This document shows, in pieces, positions 26,679-35,802 of a stretch of DNA of 64,000 bases. The stretch covers positions 1-64,000 of the forward strand of contig CAWANG010000035.1 in NCBI GenBank assembly GCA_963783175.1, given 5' to 3'. Made by a program: the position numbers and the translations under genes. Numbering within the stretch: the first letter of the stretch is position 1; each line of letters begins with the position of its first letter. The DNA is from Roseiarcus sp963783175. GTDB lineage: Bacteria > Pseudomonadota > Alphaproteobacteria > Rhizobiales > Beijerinckiaceae. The notes beneath the pieces were generated by a model. That model searched no databases. It was not told the DNA's origin and saw only the letters and a program-made list of their open reading frames with translations.

Positions 26679-27497
26679 CTACTCCGGCCCAGCCAGCTTG
26701 TCCGCGAACTGCGCGATTGTTTTGGCGTAGACCGGGGCCGAGTTCCATTCGAGCAGGGCGGCGAAGTTCGGCTGGCCTTCGTCCCAGCCCGCGCCCGGCG
26801 CCCACCCGTGGGCGCGGAGGAAATTGGCGGTCGACGCCAAAGCGTCGGCGGGGCTCAGCAGATTGCCGCCGCCGCCGCCCTCGACGTTGACGGCGTATTT
26901 GAGATAGGCCGACGGCATGAACTGGGTTTGGCCGATCTCGCCCGCCCAGGCGCCGCGCATCTGTCCCGGCCGCAACAGCCCTCGCTGGACAATCATCAGG
27001 GCATCGACGAGCTCGGCGCGGTAGATTTGCGCCCGCCGGCAGTCGTAGGCGAGGGTCGCGAGCGCGCTGAAAGTCGGAAAGGCGCCCATGTCGACGCCAT
27101 AATCGGTCTCGAGCCCCCAGATCGCGACCAGGACCGGCGCGGGCACGCCATAGCGCTGTTCGATTTTCTGGAACGGTTCGGCATAGGCAAGGAGCATCGT
27201 CTTGCCCTTCTTGATCCGGCTCGGAGTCAGGTGGCGCGCCGCGAAAGCCGCGAAACTCTGCCCGAATCCCTGGCCGCGATCGTGCGCAGCAACGGACGGA
27301 TCGAAGGCGACCCCATTCAGGGCCGCATCGACGACCTGCGGCGAAACGCCGTCGCGAATCGCGACTTGCTTGAACGAGGCGAGCCAGTCATCGAAGCCGT
27401 TCGCGCTGTCTCCGCAATCGGCGGCCCGCGCCGAGGCGACGCCGAATATCGCTGCGCCCGCAATCGCGAACATCAACCTCTTTAAATCCCGTCGCAT
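26679..27497 (-). CDS. lytic murein transglycosylase, MltB type
   Basis: A 272-residue exported enzyme that cleaves peptidoglycan glycan strands with formation of 1,6-anhydro ends. A signal peptide MRRDLKRLMFAIAGAAIFG to ASARA is followed by FDDWLASFKQVAIRDGVS, the catalytic glutamate region VAIWGLETDYGVDMG, and EIGQTQFMPSAYLKYAVN. No C-terminal peptidoglycan-binding domain is present. I preferred the ATG with GGAG seven bases upstream over one 18 bases earlier. It is divergent from sciP across a region with a CtrA-like box. Confidence 0.92.
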   Translation of the reverse strand: MRRDLKRLMFAIAGAAIFGVASARAADCGDSANGFDDWLASFKQVAIRDGVSPQVVDAALNGVAFDPSVAAHDRGQGFGQSFAAFAARHLTPSRIKKGKTMLLAYAEPFQKIEQRYGVPAPVLVAIWGLETDYGVDMGAFPTFSALATLAYDCRRAQIYRAELVDALMIVQRGLLRPGQMRGAWAGEIGQTQFMPSAYLKYAVNVEGGGGGNLLSPADALASTANFLRAHGWAPGAGWDEGQPNFAALLEWNSAPVYAKTIAQFADKLAGPE

Positions 27498-27670
27498 TTC
27501 GGCGCTCCAATTCATCGTCTTCGATTCGGAATCCTGCTAGCCGCGAAACAGGGCCGAACCTTGGCCGCGCCGCGCTTTTGACCAGTTATCCGCACTGACA
27601 GCTCACCGCCAGCGCTTCGGCAAAACCACCCGTCTAGAGGCAGGTATTGCTATATTTGCGCCACCTTCGC

Positions 27671-27685
27671 TTAGGTAAATCTTAA
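27671..27685. promoter_or_regulatory. CtrA-like binding site
   Basis: TTAGGTAAATCTTAA matches the CtrA consensus TTAA-N7-TTAA at seven of eight positions with the exact seven-base spacer. It is 54 bases upstream of the sciP start codon. In Caulobacter sciP is a CtrA target, which supports the site; binding here is inferred. Confidence 0.7.
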
Positions 27686-27738
27686 ATCGGTTCGCCTAGC
27701 ATCGGTGAAAATGTGACATGCGTTCGAGTGAGAGTGCA

Positions 27739-28014
27739 ATGAGTGAAATGCTGCGGCCGAGAGTGAAATATGTCATCGGTCCCGACGGCAGTCCGCTGAC
27801 GATCGCCGATCTGCCAGCGCCCTCGACCCGCCGCTGGGTCATTCGCCGCAAGGCCGAAGTGGTCGCCGCGGTCAGGGGCGGATTGCTTTCGCTGGAAGAG
27901 GCATGCTCGCGCTACACGCTGACGGTCGACGAGTTTCTGAGCTGGCAGGTCTCGATCGACCAGTTTGGCCTGGCCGGACTTCGGACCACCCGCATCCAGC
28001 AGTATCGGCAGTAG
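27739..28014 (+). CDS. sciP: CtrA inhibitor SciP
   Basis: A 91-residue DUF1153 protein: MSEMLRPRVKYVIGPDGSP, LPAPSTRRWVIRRKAEVVAA, GGLLSLEEACSRYTLTVDEF, LAGLRTTRIQQYRQ. The helix-turn-helix region is almost unchanged across alphaproteobacteria. SciP binds DNA and CtrA and limits transcription of CtrA-activated genes in G1. I used the ATG matching family N-termini; an in-frame ATG lies seven codons earlier. A CtrA-like box stands upstream. Confidence 0.95.
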   Translation: MSEMLRPRVKYVIGPDGSPLTIADLPAPSTRRWVIRRKAEVVAAVRGGLLSLEEACSRYTLTVDEFLSWQVSIDQFGLAGLRTTRIQQYRQ

Positions 28015-28081
28015 CCGAAATACCGGGAACAACCGAGATACCGGCCGCGAGGGCCGACGGAGCCGCCAGGAGCGCAGCGCC

Positions 28082-28858
28082 TCACGGCATCAGTTGTCCG
28101 CCATTGACCTCGATGATCTGGCCGATGATGTAGCCGCTCAAAGCCTCGGAGGCCAGGAACAGATAGGCGCCGACGCATTCCTCGGGCGTGCCCACGCCGA
28201 GCGGAATGGTCTTGCGCAGCGCCTCCATGGCCGCCGCGTCCGTATAGCGCTCATGAAACGGCGTCGCGATCACGCCCGGGGCGACCGCGTTGACGCGGAT
28301 TTTCTTGCCCACCAGTTCCTTGGCGTGGCCCCGGGTCAGCGTCGAGACGAAGCCTTTGGCCGCAGCGTAGAGCATTGCCCCGTTAGCGCCGCCGTTTCGC
28401 GCCGCGATCGAAGTCGTATTGATGATGAACCCGCCCTGGCGCTCGAGCCACGGCGCAGCGGCGCGGGTCATGGAAACGACCGAACGGGCGTTGAGATCGA
28501 TCACCGCCTGGACATGCTCGTCGCTGGCCTCGAGCGAGTGGACGCGTCCGAGCATGAGGCCGGCATTGTTGATGAGGCCGTCGAGGCGGCCGAACCGGGC
28601 CGCGGCTTCCGCGACGATCCGGTCGCACGCTTTTGGATCGGCGACGTCGCCTTTCACCGCCAGCGCTTCGCCCCCGGCCGCCTTGATTTCGCTCGTAAGC
28701 GTCTGCGCCTGTTTCTCGCTTGAATGGTAACCGATTGCGACAATCGCGCCCTGCTCGGCGAAGCCTCGGGCGACAGCCGCCCCTATGCCCGTTGAGCCGC
28801 CGGTAATCAGCACGGCCTTGCCAGCAAGATCGGGAATAACGAGGCGGCTGGCGGTCAT
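28082..28858 (-). CDS. short-chain dehydrogenase/reductase
   Basis: A 258-residue classical SDR. NAD(P) binding: KAVLITGGSTGIGAAVARGF; NNAG motif: LDGLINNAGLMLG. Catalytic set: INTTSIAARNGG (Ser) and MLYAAAKGFV (Tyr, Lys). The tail PGVIATPFHERY and GQIIEVNGGQLMP are typical of 3-ketoacyl reductase/glucose dehydrogenase-like members. Substrate unknown. It is a single gene, convergent with sciP. Confidence 0.92.
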   Translation of the reverse strand: MTASRLVIPDLAGKAVLITGGSTGIGAAVARGFAEQGAIVAIGYHSSEKQAQTLTSEIKAAGGEALAVKGDVADPKACDRIVAEAAARFGRLDGLINNAGLMLGRVHSLEASDEHVQAVIDLNARSVVSMTRAAAPWLERQGGFIINTTSIAARNGGANGAMLYAAAKGFVSTLTRGHAKELVGKKIRVNAVAPGVIATPFHERYTDAAAMEALRKTIPLGVGTPEECVGAYLFLASEALSGYIIGQIIEVNGGQLMP

Positions 28859-29088
28859 GGGGGGCCTTCTTGCTGCAGGGGTCCGACACCAAAATGCGCC
28901 AGCGGCGGCGGACCGGTCAAATCAGGCCGTCATTCGACGTCATGCGCGCGCGCTTGCGACACCCGCGCTCAGCTGTGCTGCACTTGCGTCAGCCGGTGCG
29001 CGTCCAACTCGGCGCCCCGACCCCGCGTCCTGGATAGTCGCCGCTCGGCCCCTATATAGATCCCGGAACCAGCGGAGAGTTCAACCCC

Positions 29089-30865
29089 ATGACCGAGGCG
29101 CGCAAGCTGGCGGCTATTCTGGTGAGCGACATCGTCGGCTTCTCGCGGCTCGCCGGCGCGGATGAAGACCGGATCCTGGCGCGGCTGCGCACGCTCAGGA
29201 GCGACCTCATCGATCCGACGATTTCCGTGCACCGCGGCCGCGTGGTCAAGCGCACGGGCGACGGCAGCATCGTCGAGTTCCGCAGCGTTGTCGACGCCGT
29301 GCGTTGCGCCATCGAGTTGCAGCAAGGCCTGGTCGAGCGCAACGCCGGTCTGCCGTCCGACCGCCGGATCGAATTCCGCGTTGGCATTCACTTGGGCGAC
29401 GTGGTCGAGGAGAGCGACGGCGACCTGATGGGCGACGGAGTCAATATCGCCGCGCGCCTCGAAGGCATCGCCAAGCCTGGCGCGATCTGCCTGTCGGAGG
29501 ACGCCTACCGCCAGGTCAAGGGGCGACTCGACCTCACGGTCAGCGATCTCGGCCAGACCGAGCTCAAGAACATCGCCGAACCGATCAGGGTCTATTCGCT
29601 CGAGGTCGGCGCGAGCGTCCAAGTCAGTCCCGAACCGAGCGCCCCGGCGCCGGACAAACCCGCGCCGCCGCGACTGTCGATGGTGGTGCTGCCTTTCGCC
29701 AGCCTTGGCGGCGACGCCGAGCACGAGCACTTTGTCGACGGAGTGACGGAAAGCCTGACGACCGACCTGTCGCAAATCGCCAACGCCTTCGTCGTCGCCC
29801 GCAACACCGCCTTTACTTACAAGGGCAAGCACCTCGAGGCCAAGCAGATCGGCCGCGAATTGAACGTTCGCTATATCCTCGAGGGCAGCATTCAGCGCGG
29901 CGGGAATCGAATTCGCGCCAACGTGCAGCTCATCGATGCGACGACCGGCAATCATCTTGTGGGCGGACCGCTTCGACAAGCCGATGGCGGATCCGTTCGA
30001 CATGCAGGATGAGATCGTCTCGCGCCTCGCCAACCAATTGCGCCCGGAGCTGATGGCCGCCGAGGCCCGGCGCGCCGAGCAGGAGGAGAATCCCGATTCG
30101 GTCGATCTCTATTTCCTCGGCCTGCAGAATTTCGGCCAAGGAGGGGACGACAACATCAGACGCGCCCGCGACCTGTTCGAACGCGCCGTCGCTCTTGACC
30201 CCAGAAACGTCGATGCGCTCGTCGGCGCGGCGCGCGCCAGCGTCATCGTCGGGGCGATCTATGGCGTCGACGACCGCGCCAGCGCGCTCGCGGAGGCCGA
30301 AGCGCTTCTGATCAAGGGGATCTCGATCGCGCCGCGGAACTTCTGGGCCCATCTGTGGCTGGGCTTCGTGCTCATTTGCACTAACCGGGCGCAGCGCGGC
30401 ATCGGCGAACTCGAGCAGGCGGCGGCGCTGAATCGCAACCTCGGCGCGGCGCACGCCTGGATCGGGCTCGCGAAGATCGTCCTGGGCCGCGCCGAGGAGG
30501 CGGAGGCGCACATCAACGAGGCCTTTCGGCTAGCGCCCGCCGAATCTTTCGGCTTCATGTGGTGGCACCTTCTGGGCGTCGCCAAACTTCATCTCGGCAC
30601 GGATGAAGAAGCCGTGGCGCTGTTCCGTCGCTCGATCGATATGAATCGGAACTACCCCTTAAGCCAGCTCTACGGCGCCGCGGCGCTCGCGCTGCTCGGG
30701 CGCCTGGACGAGGCGCGCGCTGAGACGAAGTCCGCGCTCATGCTGGCCCCGAAATATTCGCTCGCCAGATTCCGGAAAACCGCAGAAGGCGACAATCCGG
30801 TCTTTCTCCGCCAGCGCGAACGCATCGCCGAAGGACTGCGCAAGGCAGGCGTCCCGGAGGAGTGA
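29089..30865 (+). pseudogene. class III adenylate cyclase with TolB-like and TPR parts, frameshifted
   Basis: The N-terminal cyclase domain (about residues 1-165) has KLAAILVSDIVGFSRL with a metal Asp, VVKRTGDGSIVEF with the second, and LMGDGVNIAARLEG. A TolB/FlgO-like segment follows (MVVLPFASLGGDAEHEHFVD, ARNTAFTYKGK, VRYILEGSIQRGG). The TPR half (QEENPDSVDLYFLGLQNFG, EAVALFRRSIDMNRNYPLS) is in another frame. The break is at the TT of 29957-29958; without one T the protein continues HLWADRFDKP and would be about 591 residues. The C-terminus KAGVPEE is shared with other members of this family in the window. As sequenced only the cyclase and TolB-like parts would be made. Confidence 0.85.
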
Positions 30866-30871
30866 GCCCTC

Positions 30872-32012
30872 CTATCGCGGCGCAAGCTCCGTGATGAGAT
30901 CGTTGGCGGTCTTGGCCATCGCCAAGCCGGCGTCGACGTCGAACGCGTTGACGGCGGCGCAGACGCCGGTCCCGCGCGCAGGGGCGAAAGCGACATAGGA
31001 AAAGATCCCCTGGAGGCCGCCCGCCTTCTGCAGGATGAGCGGGCGGTCGCCCTCAGGCGCCATGATGACCCAGCCGAGCCCCATTGCGTCCATGCGCCCG
31101 GATTCGTCCATCCCGAACACCGCGTTGAGCCCATCGCGCCACAGATAGGCGGCATGGTCGATGAGCCGTTCGGCGGCGCGCTCGTTTCCGAACCGGTCGA
31201 GATGCCACTGGAGCCAGGTCAGGAGATCGCGCGGAGTTCGAATAGAGGCCGCCGGAGCCGACGATGACCGGGCCGGTTGTTACGTTCGGCAGCGGCGAAC
31301 CGTCGAAATTGCGCCCAGTCATGATGCGCTGACCCTGGACTGCGGAGGGCGCGAAGGCAGTGTCGCTGAGCCCGAGCGGGCGGAGGACGCGCGCCTCGAG
31401 AAGGTCGGGATAGGGCTCGTGCGCGGCGCGGGCGAGCGCGGCGGCCAAAAGATCGAAGCCGAAGTTGGAATAGGAGACCGACGTCCCGGGCGTGAACATC
31501 AGCGGATTGGCCTTGAGCCAGGCGACGAAGGCCTCGGGCGTGATGTTGGCGAACGGATCGTCCGGGGGGCCCGGCGGATGGGGGACCTCGCGCGGCAGCC
31601 CCGCCGAATGGGTGGCGAGATCGATGAGCCGGATCGGCCGCCCGCCCTCCGACATTGGCGCAACAAACTCGGGCGCGTACTTGGTCAGAGGATCGGCAAG
31701 GCTGACCAGGCCGTCCGCGGCCAGGCTCGCCAGCACCTGGCCGGTGAACGCCTTGGTGATCGAGCCGATCCGAAACAGCGTATCCGCGCTTGGGGCCTCG
31801 TTCGGATTGTCAGCGCGGCGGCCGAAGCCCTGGATCGACGTCTGACCGTCGTGGACGACGCCGAGGACGAGCGCCGGCGTTTTGATCGCCAGGAACAGGA
31901 TCTGGCCGGCGAAGCCGACCGATTCGTCGAGCAGGGCTTGCCCCGCCCGCGCAGGGCGCGGCCAGGGCAAGGCCGCGCCGGCGAGGAGTCCGAGGACGTC
32001 GCGTCGCCGCAT
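30872..32012 (-). pseudogene. serine hydrolase, beta-lactamase/AmpH type, frameshifted
   Basis: A class C beta-lactamase-like serine hydrolase. A twin-arginine-like leader (MRRRDVLGLLAGAAL) is followed by the SxxK motif in FRIGSITKAFTGQVLA and the YxN motif in GTSVSYSNFGFDLLAAAL. At the TT of 31237-31238 (one extra A on the coding strand) the frame breaks; without it the protein continues TPRDLLTWLQWHLDRFG and LNAVFGMDESGRMDAMGLGW to LITELAPR, about 379 residues. Members are D,D-carboxypeptidases, endopeptidases or esterases in the periplasm. It is convergent with the upstream cyclase gene. The single-base nature of the break leaves open that the gene is intact in reality. Confidence 0.85.
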
Positions 32013-32277
32013 TGCGTTTCCTCTCCGAAAAGATCTCCGTGCGGCGCTTGCGGCGCTCCAAGCGCGTGGCCGAAGCTAGCACGACTGTGGGGCGGCCAGG
32101 AACGGTGATCCGCGGAGGGCGGTCCGCGGCATTGCTGGACGGCAGCGGCCGTTGTGGTAGTGTTTATGGGCGTGGCCGAGGCTTGTGTGGCCGTCCGAAG
32201 CCGGGTTTCGGAGCGGGGCCCGCTTGCGCAGAGCAATCCGATCCCGGATTCGGGTCGCCAACCGGATCGCTGCAAGG

Positions 32278-34044
32278 ATGGAAGCGCACAAACCCGATCG
32301 CCGGCTTGCTGCAATCGTCGCGGCGGACGTGGTCGGCTACAGCCGTCTCATGGAAACGGATGAAGCGGGGACGCTGGCGCGCCTGAAGACGGTGCGCCTG
32401 GAACTCATTGACCCCGCGATTGCGAGGTGCAAGGGGCGCATCATCAAAACGACCGGCGACGGCATGCTGGTCGAGTTCCAGAGCGTCACTGAAGCATTGC
32501 GTTGCGCCGTCGACTTCCAGGAGCGCATGGCGCGACGCAACCGGGACATGCCGGCCTCGCGCTCCCTGCTCTATCGCATCGGCGTCAATCTCGGCGACGT
32601 CATCATCGACGAAGACGACATCTTCGGCGACGGCGTCAATGTCGCAGCGCGCCTCGAGTCGATCGCCGAACCCGGCGGCATCTGCATTTCGGCGGCGGTG
32701 CGCGATCAGGTTGGCGACCGGCTCGAGGTTGGCTACGAGGATCTCGGCGACCGGCAAGTCAAGAACATCAGCCGGCCGATCCGCGTCTTCAAGGTCGTAA
32801 TCGGCGGCCAGAAGCCGGCCGCCGGCCACGCTGCGGAGGACCGGACAGGCGCGCCGAAGGAGAGCGCGAAGAGGCCAGCGATCGCGATTCTGCCCTTCGT
32901 CAACATGAGCGGCGACACGGAGCAGGAATTTTTCGCCGACGGACTCACGGAGGACATCATCACCGAACTGTCGCGCTTTCGTCAGCTTCTGGTGATCTCG
33001 CGCAACGCCGTGTTCGTCCACAAGGGAAAGCCGGTCAAGGCGCAGCAGATCGCCCGCGAATTCGGGGTCGACTACATCGTCGAGGGAAGCGTGCGCAAGG
33101 CGATGGACCGGGTCCGAGTGACCGTGCAGCTTATCGACGGCGAGACTGAAGCCCACATCTGGGCCGAACGGTACGACCGAAAGCTCGAAGACATTTTCGC
33201 CATCCAGGACGAAGTGACCTCGTCGATCGCATCGACGCTCTTCGGCCGCGTCGAGGCCGCGCGGCTGGGTCGCGCCCAGCGCAAGACCACCGAGAACATG
33301 GCGGCCTACGAGTACCTGCTCGCCGGCAAGGTCCTGCATCACGCATCGAAGCGCGAATGCAACGCCGAGGCGCTGCGGAATCTAAACCGCGCCATCGATC
33401 TCGATCCCAACTACGCTCACGCCCATGCGTGGAAGGCCTGTGTCGTCGGCCAGGCCTGGCTGCACAATTGGTGCGAGGACCGGCCCGCGAGCGAGCGGAC
33501 GATCCTTGAGGAGCTGCAGACCGCTCTGGCGCTCGACGACAACGACGCCGACGTTCACCGGATCCTCGCCGCGCTGAGGCTCAATTTCAACGAGTACGAG
33601 AAGGCGGCCTATCATCAGGAACGCGCGCTAAGCCTCAATCCGAACAGCGACCTCATCGTCGTCCAGCAGGGTGAGCTTTTGACCTGGCTCGGCCGTCCCG
33701 AAGAGGGGATCGAGTGGGTTCGCCGCGCGATGCGGCTCAACCCCTATCATCCCGAACGGTTCTGGAGCCACCTTGGCCGCGCCCAGTACGGCGCCCGCGC
33801 CTATGGCGACGCGATCGAGTCCTTCAGCAAGCTGACGGCGCCCGACTATGGCCACCACGCCTTCCTCGCCGCCTCGCTGGCGCAGGTCGGAAACCGTGTC
33901 GCGGCCAGCGCCCATGCCCGCGAGGTGATCGGGCGGGAGCCGGCCTTCAGCGCCAAGACGTTTCTCGATACTCTCCACTATCGCCAGACCGCCGACGCCG
34001 AGCACGTGCGCGAGGGGATTCTGAAAGCAGGCCTGCCCGAGTAA
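32278..34044 (+). CDS. class III adenylate cyclase with TolB-like and TPR parts
   Basis: A 588-residue intact homologue of the cyclase gene 2 kb upstream. Cyclase domain, about residues 8-175: RLAAIVAADVVGYSRLM, IIKTTGDGMLVEF, DIFGDGVNVAARLES, with both metal Asp and the NxxxR pair. TolB-like part, about 195-320: IAILPFVNMSGDTEQEFFAD, SRNAVFVHKGKPVKAQQ, DYIVEGSVRKAMDRVRVTVQ. TPR part to the end: ALRNLNRAIDLDPNYAHAHA, YHQERALSLNPNSDLIVVQQ. The output is cAMP from ATP. No sensor domain or membrane span is obvious. The start is the ATG matching family N-termini; the ribosome site is weak. Confidence 0.9.
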   Translation: MEAHKPDRRLAAIVAADVVGYSRLMETDEAGTLARLKTVRLELIDPAIARCKGRIIKTTGDGMLVEFQSVTEALRCAVDFQERMARRNRDMPASRSLLYRIGVNLGDVIIDEDDIFGDGVNVAARLESIAEPGGICISAAVRDQVGDRLEVGYEDLGDRQVKNISRPIRVFKVVIGGQKPAAGHAAEDRTGAPKESAKRPAIAILPFVNMSGDTEQEFFADGLTEDIITELSRFRQLLVISRNAVFVHKGKPVKAQQIAREFGVDYIVEGSVRKAMDRVRVTVQLIDGETEAHIWAERYDRKLEDIFAIQDEVTSSIASTLFGRVEAARLGRAQRKTTENMAAYEYLLAGKVLHHASKRECNAEALRNLNRAIDLDPNYAHAHAWKACVVGQAWLHNWCEDRPASERTILEELQTALALDDNDADVHRILAALRLNFNEYEKAAYHQERALSLNPNSDLIVVQQGELLTWLGRPEEGIEWVRRAMRLNPYHPERFWSHLGRAQYGARAYGDAIESFSKLTAPDYGHHAFLAASLAQVGNRVAASAHAREVIGREPAFSAKTFLDTLHYRQTADAEHVREGILKAGLPE

Positions 34045-34062
34045 ACCCGGCCCTTCGGGCGC

Positions 34063-34635
34063 TCAGGCCGTCCGGCCAAGGCCGAGTTCGACTTCTCTTG
34101 CCCGGTTCAGCCGGCGCATCGTTTCGGCGAGGTCGGGGGCGATCTCGAGGCGCCTGGCGTAGATGCGAGCGATCGCGACGCTGAGCCGGCCGTCGCGGCC
34201 GAGAAGCTCGTCGGCGACCGCGATCATCCGTGAGTTGGGCCAGGCCTGCGGCCGGATATCGAGCAGCCGATCGACAACCGCGTCCTCCGATTCATCTGGA
34301 TGAGCCTGCGCCAGGATCATCAGCATCGCGGCGGTCGAGCGCGATATGCCGGCATGGCAGTGGATCAGGAGGTGGCGCACGTCGCCCGCATCGCGGGCGA
34401 ACGCCAGGATCGCGTCGACGTCGGACTTCTGCGGCAGCACGACGCCAGGCGCGGGCTCGATCGCGTCGTGAAAGCGCAATGTCGCGCGAAAATGCGGATC
34501 GAAGCCCTGGAACGCCCCCGGCTCCGGCCATCCGGGGTCGAGAATCGAGAGGACATGGGTGACGCCGCGCCCGCTATGGCGGTCGAGCTCGTCAAGGCCG
34601 CAAATGGTCAGCGCGGAAAAGGCAAAGGGCTTCAT
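34063..34635 (-). CDS. protein-tyrosine-phosphatase-like protein
   Basis: A 190-residue dual-specificity-type phosphatase. The P-loop CX5R is clear in LLIHCHAGISRSTAAMLMIL. N-terminal ICGLDELDRHSGRGVTHVLS and a general-acid-like aspartate region (DPHFRATLRFHDAIEP) precede it. This small family is common in alphaproteobacteria, with unknown targets. AGGGG lies upstream of the ATG. The gene is convergent with the cyclase gene and divergent from mtgA. Confidence 0.85.
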   Translation of the reverse strand: MKPFAFSALTICGLDELDRHSGRGVTHVLSILDPGWPEPGAFQGFDPHFRATLRFHDAIEPAPGVVLPQKSDVDAILAFARDAGDVRHLLIHCHAGISRSTAAMLMILAQAHPDESEDAVVDRLLDIRPQAWPNSRMIAVADELLGRDGRLSVAIARIYARRLEIAPDLAETMRRLNRAREVELGLGRTA

Positions 34636-34733
34636 GCCCGGACCCCTATCATGAAAGGCGAGCGGGCGGCGAGCCGCCCTTTCAGCCGCCCGATGGCTTG
34701 CCCGGCGCGGCGACTTGGGCCAAGGGTCAAGCC

Positions 34734-35424
34734 GTGGTCCGGCGGCGTTCCTTATTCGCGATCGTGGCCCGCGGCGCCGGCTGGGCCGGGATCGCGCTTC
34801 TGGTTGTCTTCGCCGGGCTCGTCGCCCTCTATTCCGTCGTCCCGCCGGTCTCGACGCTGATGCTCGCGCGCACGATCGAAGGCAAGAGCTACGAACGCGA
34901 TAGCCGTGCGGCTCAGGAACATAGCGCCCGCGGCCATCGCCGCGGTGATCGCATCCGAAGACGCGAGCTTCTGTCTGAATGACGGTGTCGACTGGGGCGC
35001 TTTGCATGAAGTCCTCGGCAGCGCCGGGGAAAACGGCCCAAGCCGCGGCGCCTCGACAATCACCATGCAGACGGCCAAGAACCTGTTCCTGTGGCCGAGC
35101 CGATCCGTCGTTCGCAAGGGCCTGGAGATCGGCATGGCGCTTGTGCTGGGCAAGGCCTGGTCAAAGGCGCGCACGCTCGAGATTTATCTCAACATCGCCG
35201 AATGGGGCGACGGACTCTACGGGATCGAGGCCGCGGCGCGCCGCTACTTTCATAAGAGCGCGAGCGAGCTCGATGCGCGCGAGGCGGCGCTGCTGGCGAC
35301 GGCGCTTCCGGACCCGATTCGGCGCAACCCCGCCCGTCCGACGGCCCTCCATCGCCGCCTCGCCGCCGGCATCGAAGCAAAGGTCCGCGACAGCGCTGAA
35401 TTGTTCAATTGCTTGCCGCGTTAG
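34734..35424 (+). pseudogene. mtgA: monofunctional peptidoglycan glycosyltransferase, frameshifted
   Basis: The enzyme polymerises lipid II into glycan strands at the inner membrane. The N-terminus has one membrane span (GWAGIALLVVFAGLVALYSVV) followed by PPVSTLMLARTIEGKSYERD. The frame breaks at the CC of 34904-34905. One base less gives VRLRNIAPAAIAAVIASEDA with the catalytic Glu, then GASTITMQTAKNLFLWPSRS, KARTLEIYLNIAEWGDGLYG and PDPIRRNPARPT. About 229 residues, the normal MtgA length, would result. A GTG start is assumed; it has no strong ribosome site. A conserved single-copy enzyme with one duplicated base is a good candidate for sequencing error. Confidence 0.85.
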
Positions 35425-35489
35425 GTCGTCGTCCTTGCATCAGAGGTTCCGCCACGGCTTGCGAGAGGCGGAATAGCCAAGGAGCCGCA

Positions 35490-35792
35490 ATGGTGATGAA
35501 ACATTTGTTTGTGGTCATTCGCACCTATGGTCCACCCTACGCACGTGACCTGCCGCTCGAGGAGCAGCAGGATTGGGAGCCTCACCGGGCATTCATGAAT
35601 GCTCTTCAGGCTGACGGGCTCGTGCTCCTTGGAGGACCGCTGGAGGAACGCGAAGACGTCCTTTTGATCCTTCGGGCGAAGAACAAAGCCGAAATCGAAA
35701 GGCGTCTCGCCCGCGATCCCTGGACAAAGTCCGGCATCCTCTCGACCACGCGCATTTCGCGCTGGCACTTGCGGATCGGGCATGTGGCGTAA
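35490..35792 (+). CDS. YciI-like protein
   Basis: A 100-residue protein of the YCII-related fold: KHLFVVIRTYGPPYARD, EPHRAFMNALQADGLVLLGG, LEEREDVLLILRAKNKAEIE, RLARDPWTKSGILSTTRI. These are small dimeric alpha-beta barrels; some have roles in aromatic or pyrimidine metabolism, most are unassigned. The ATG has AGGAG upstream. Convergent with the oxidoreductase operon that follows. Confidence 0.85.
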   Translation: MVMKHLFVVIRTYGPPYARDLPLEEQQDWEPHRAFMNALQADGLVLLGGPLEEREDVLLILRAKNKAEIERRLARDPWTKSGILSTTRISRWHLRIGHVA

Positions 35793-35802
35793 GCGTCGCC
35801 CC

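Noticed and set aside
32164..33342. 392-residue open frame on the minus strand
   Set aside because: Antisense to the intact cyclase gene.
34040..34070. Terminator between the cyclase and phosphatase genes
   Set aside because: A small GCCC-TTC-GGGC hairpin is present, but no T-run follows on either strand.
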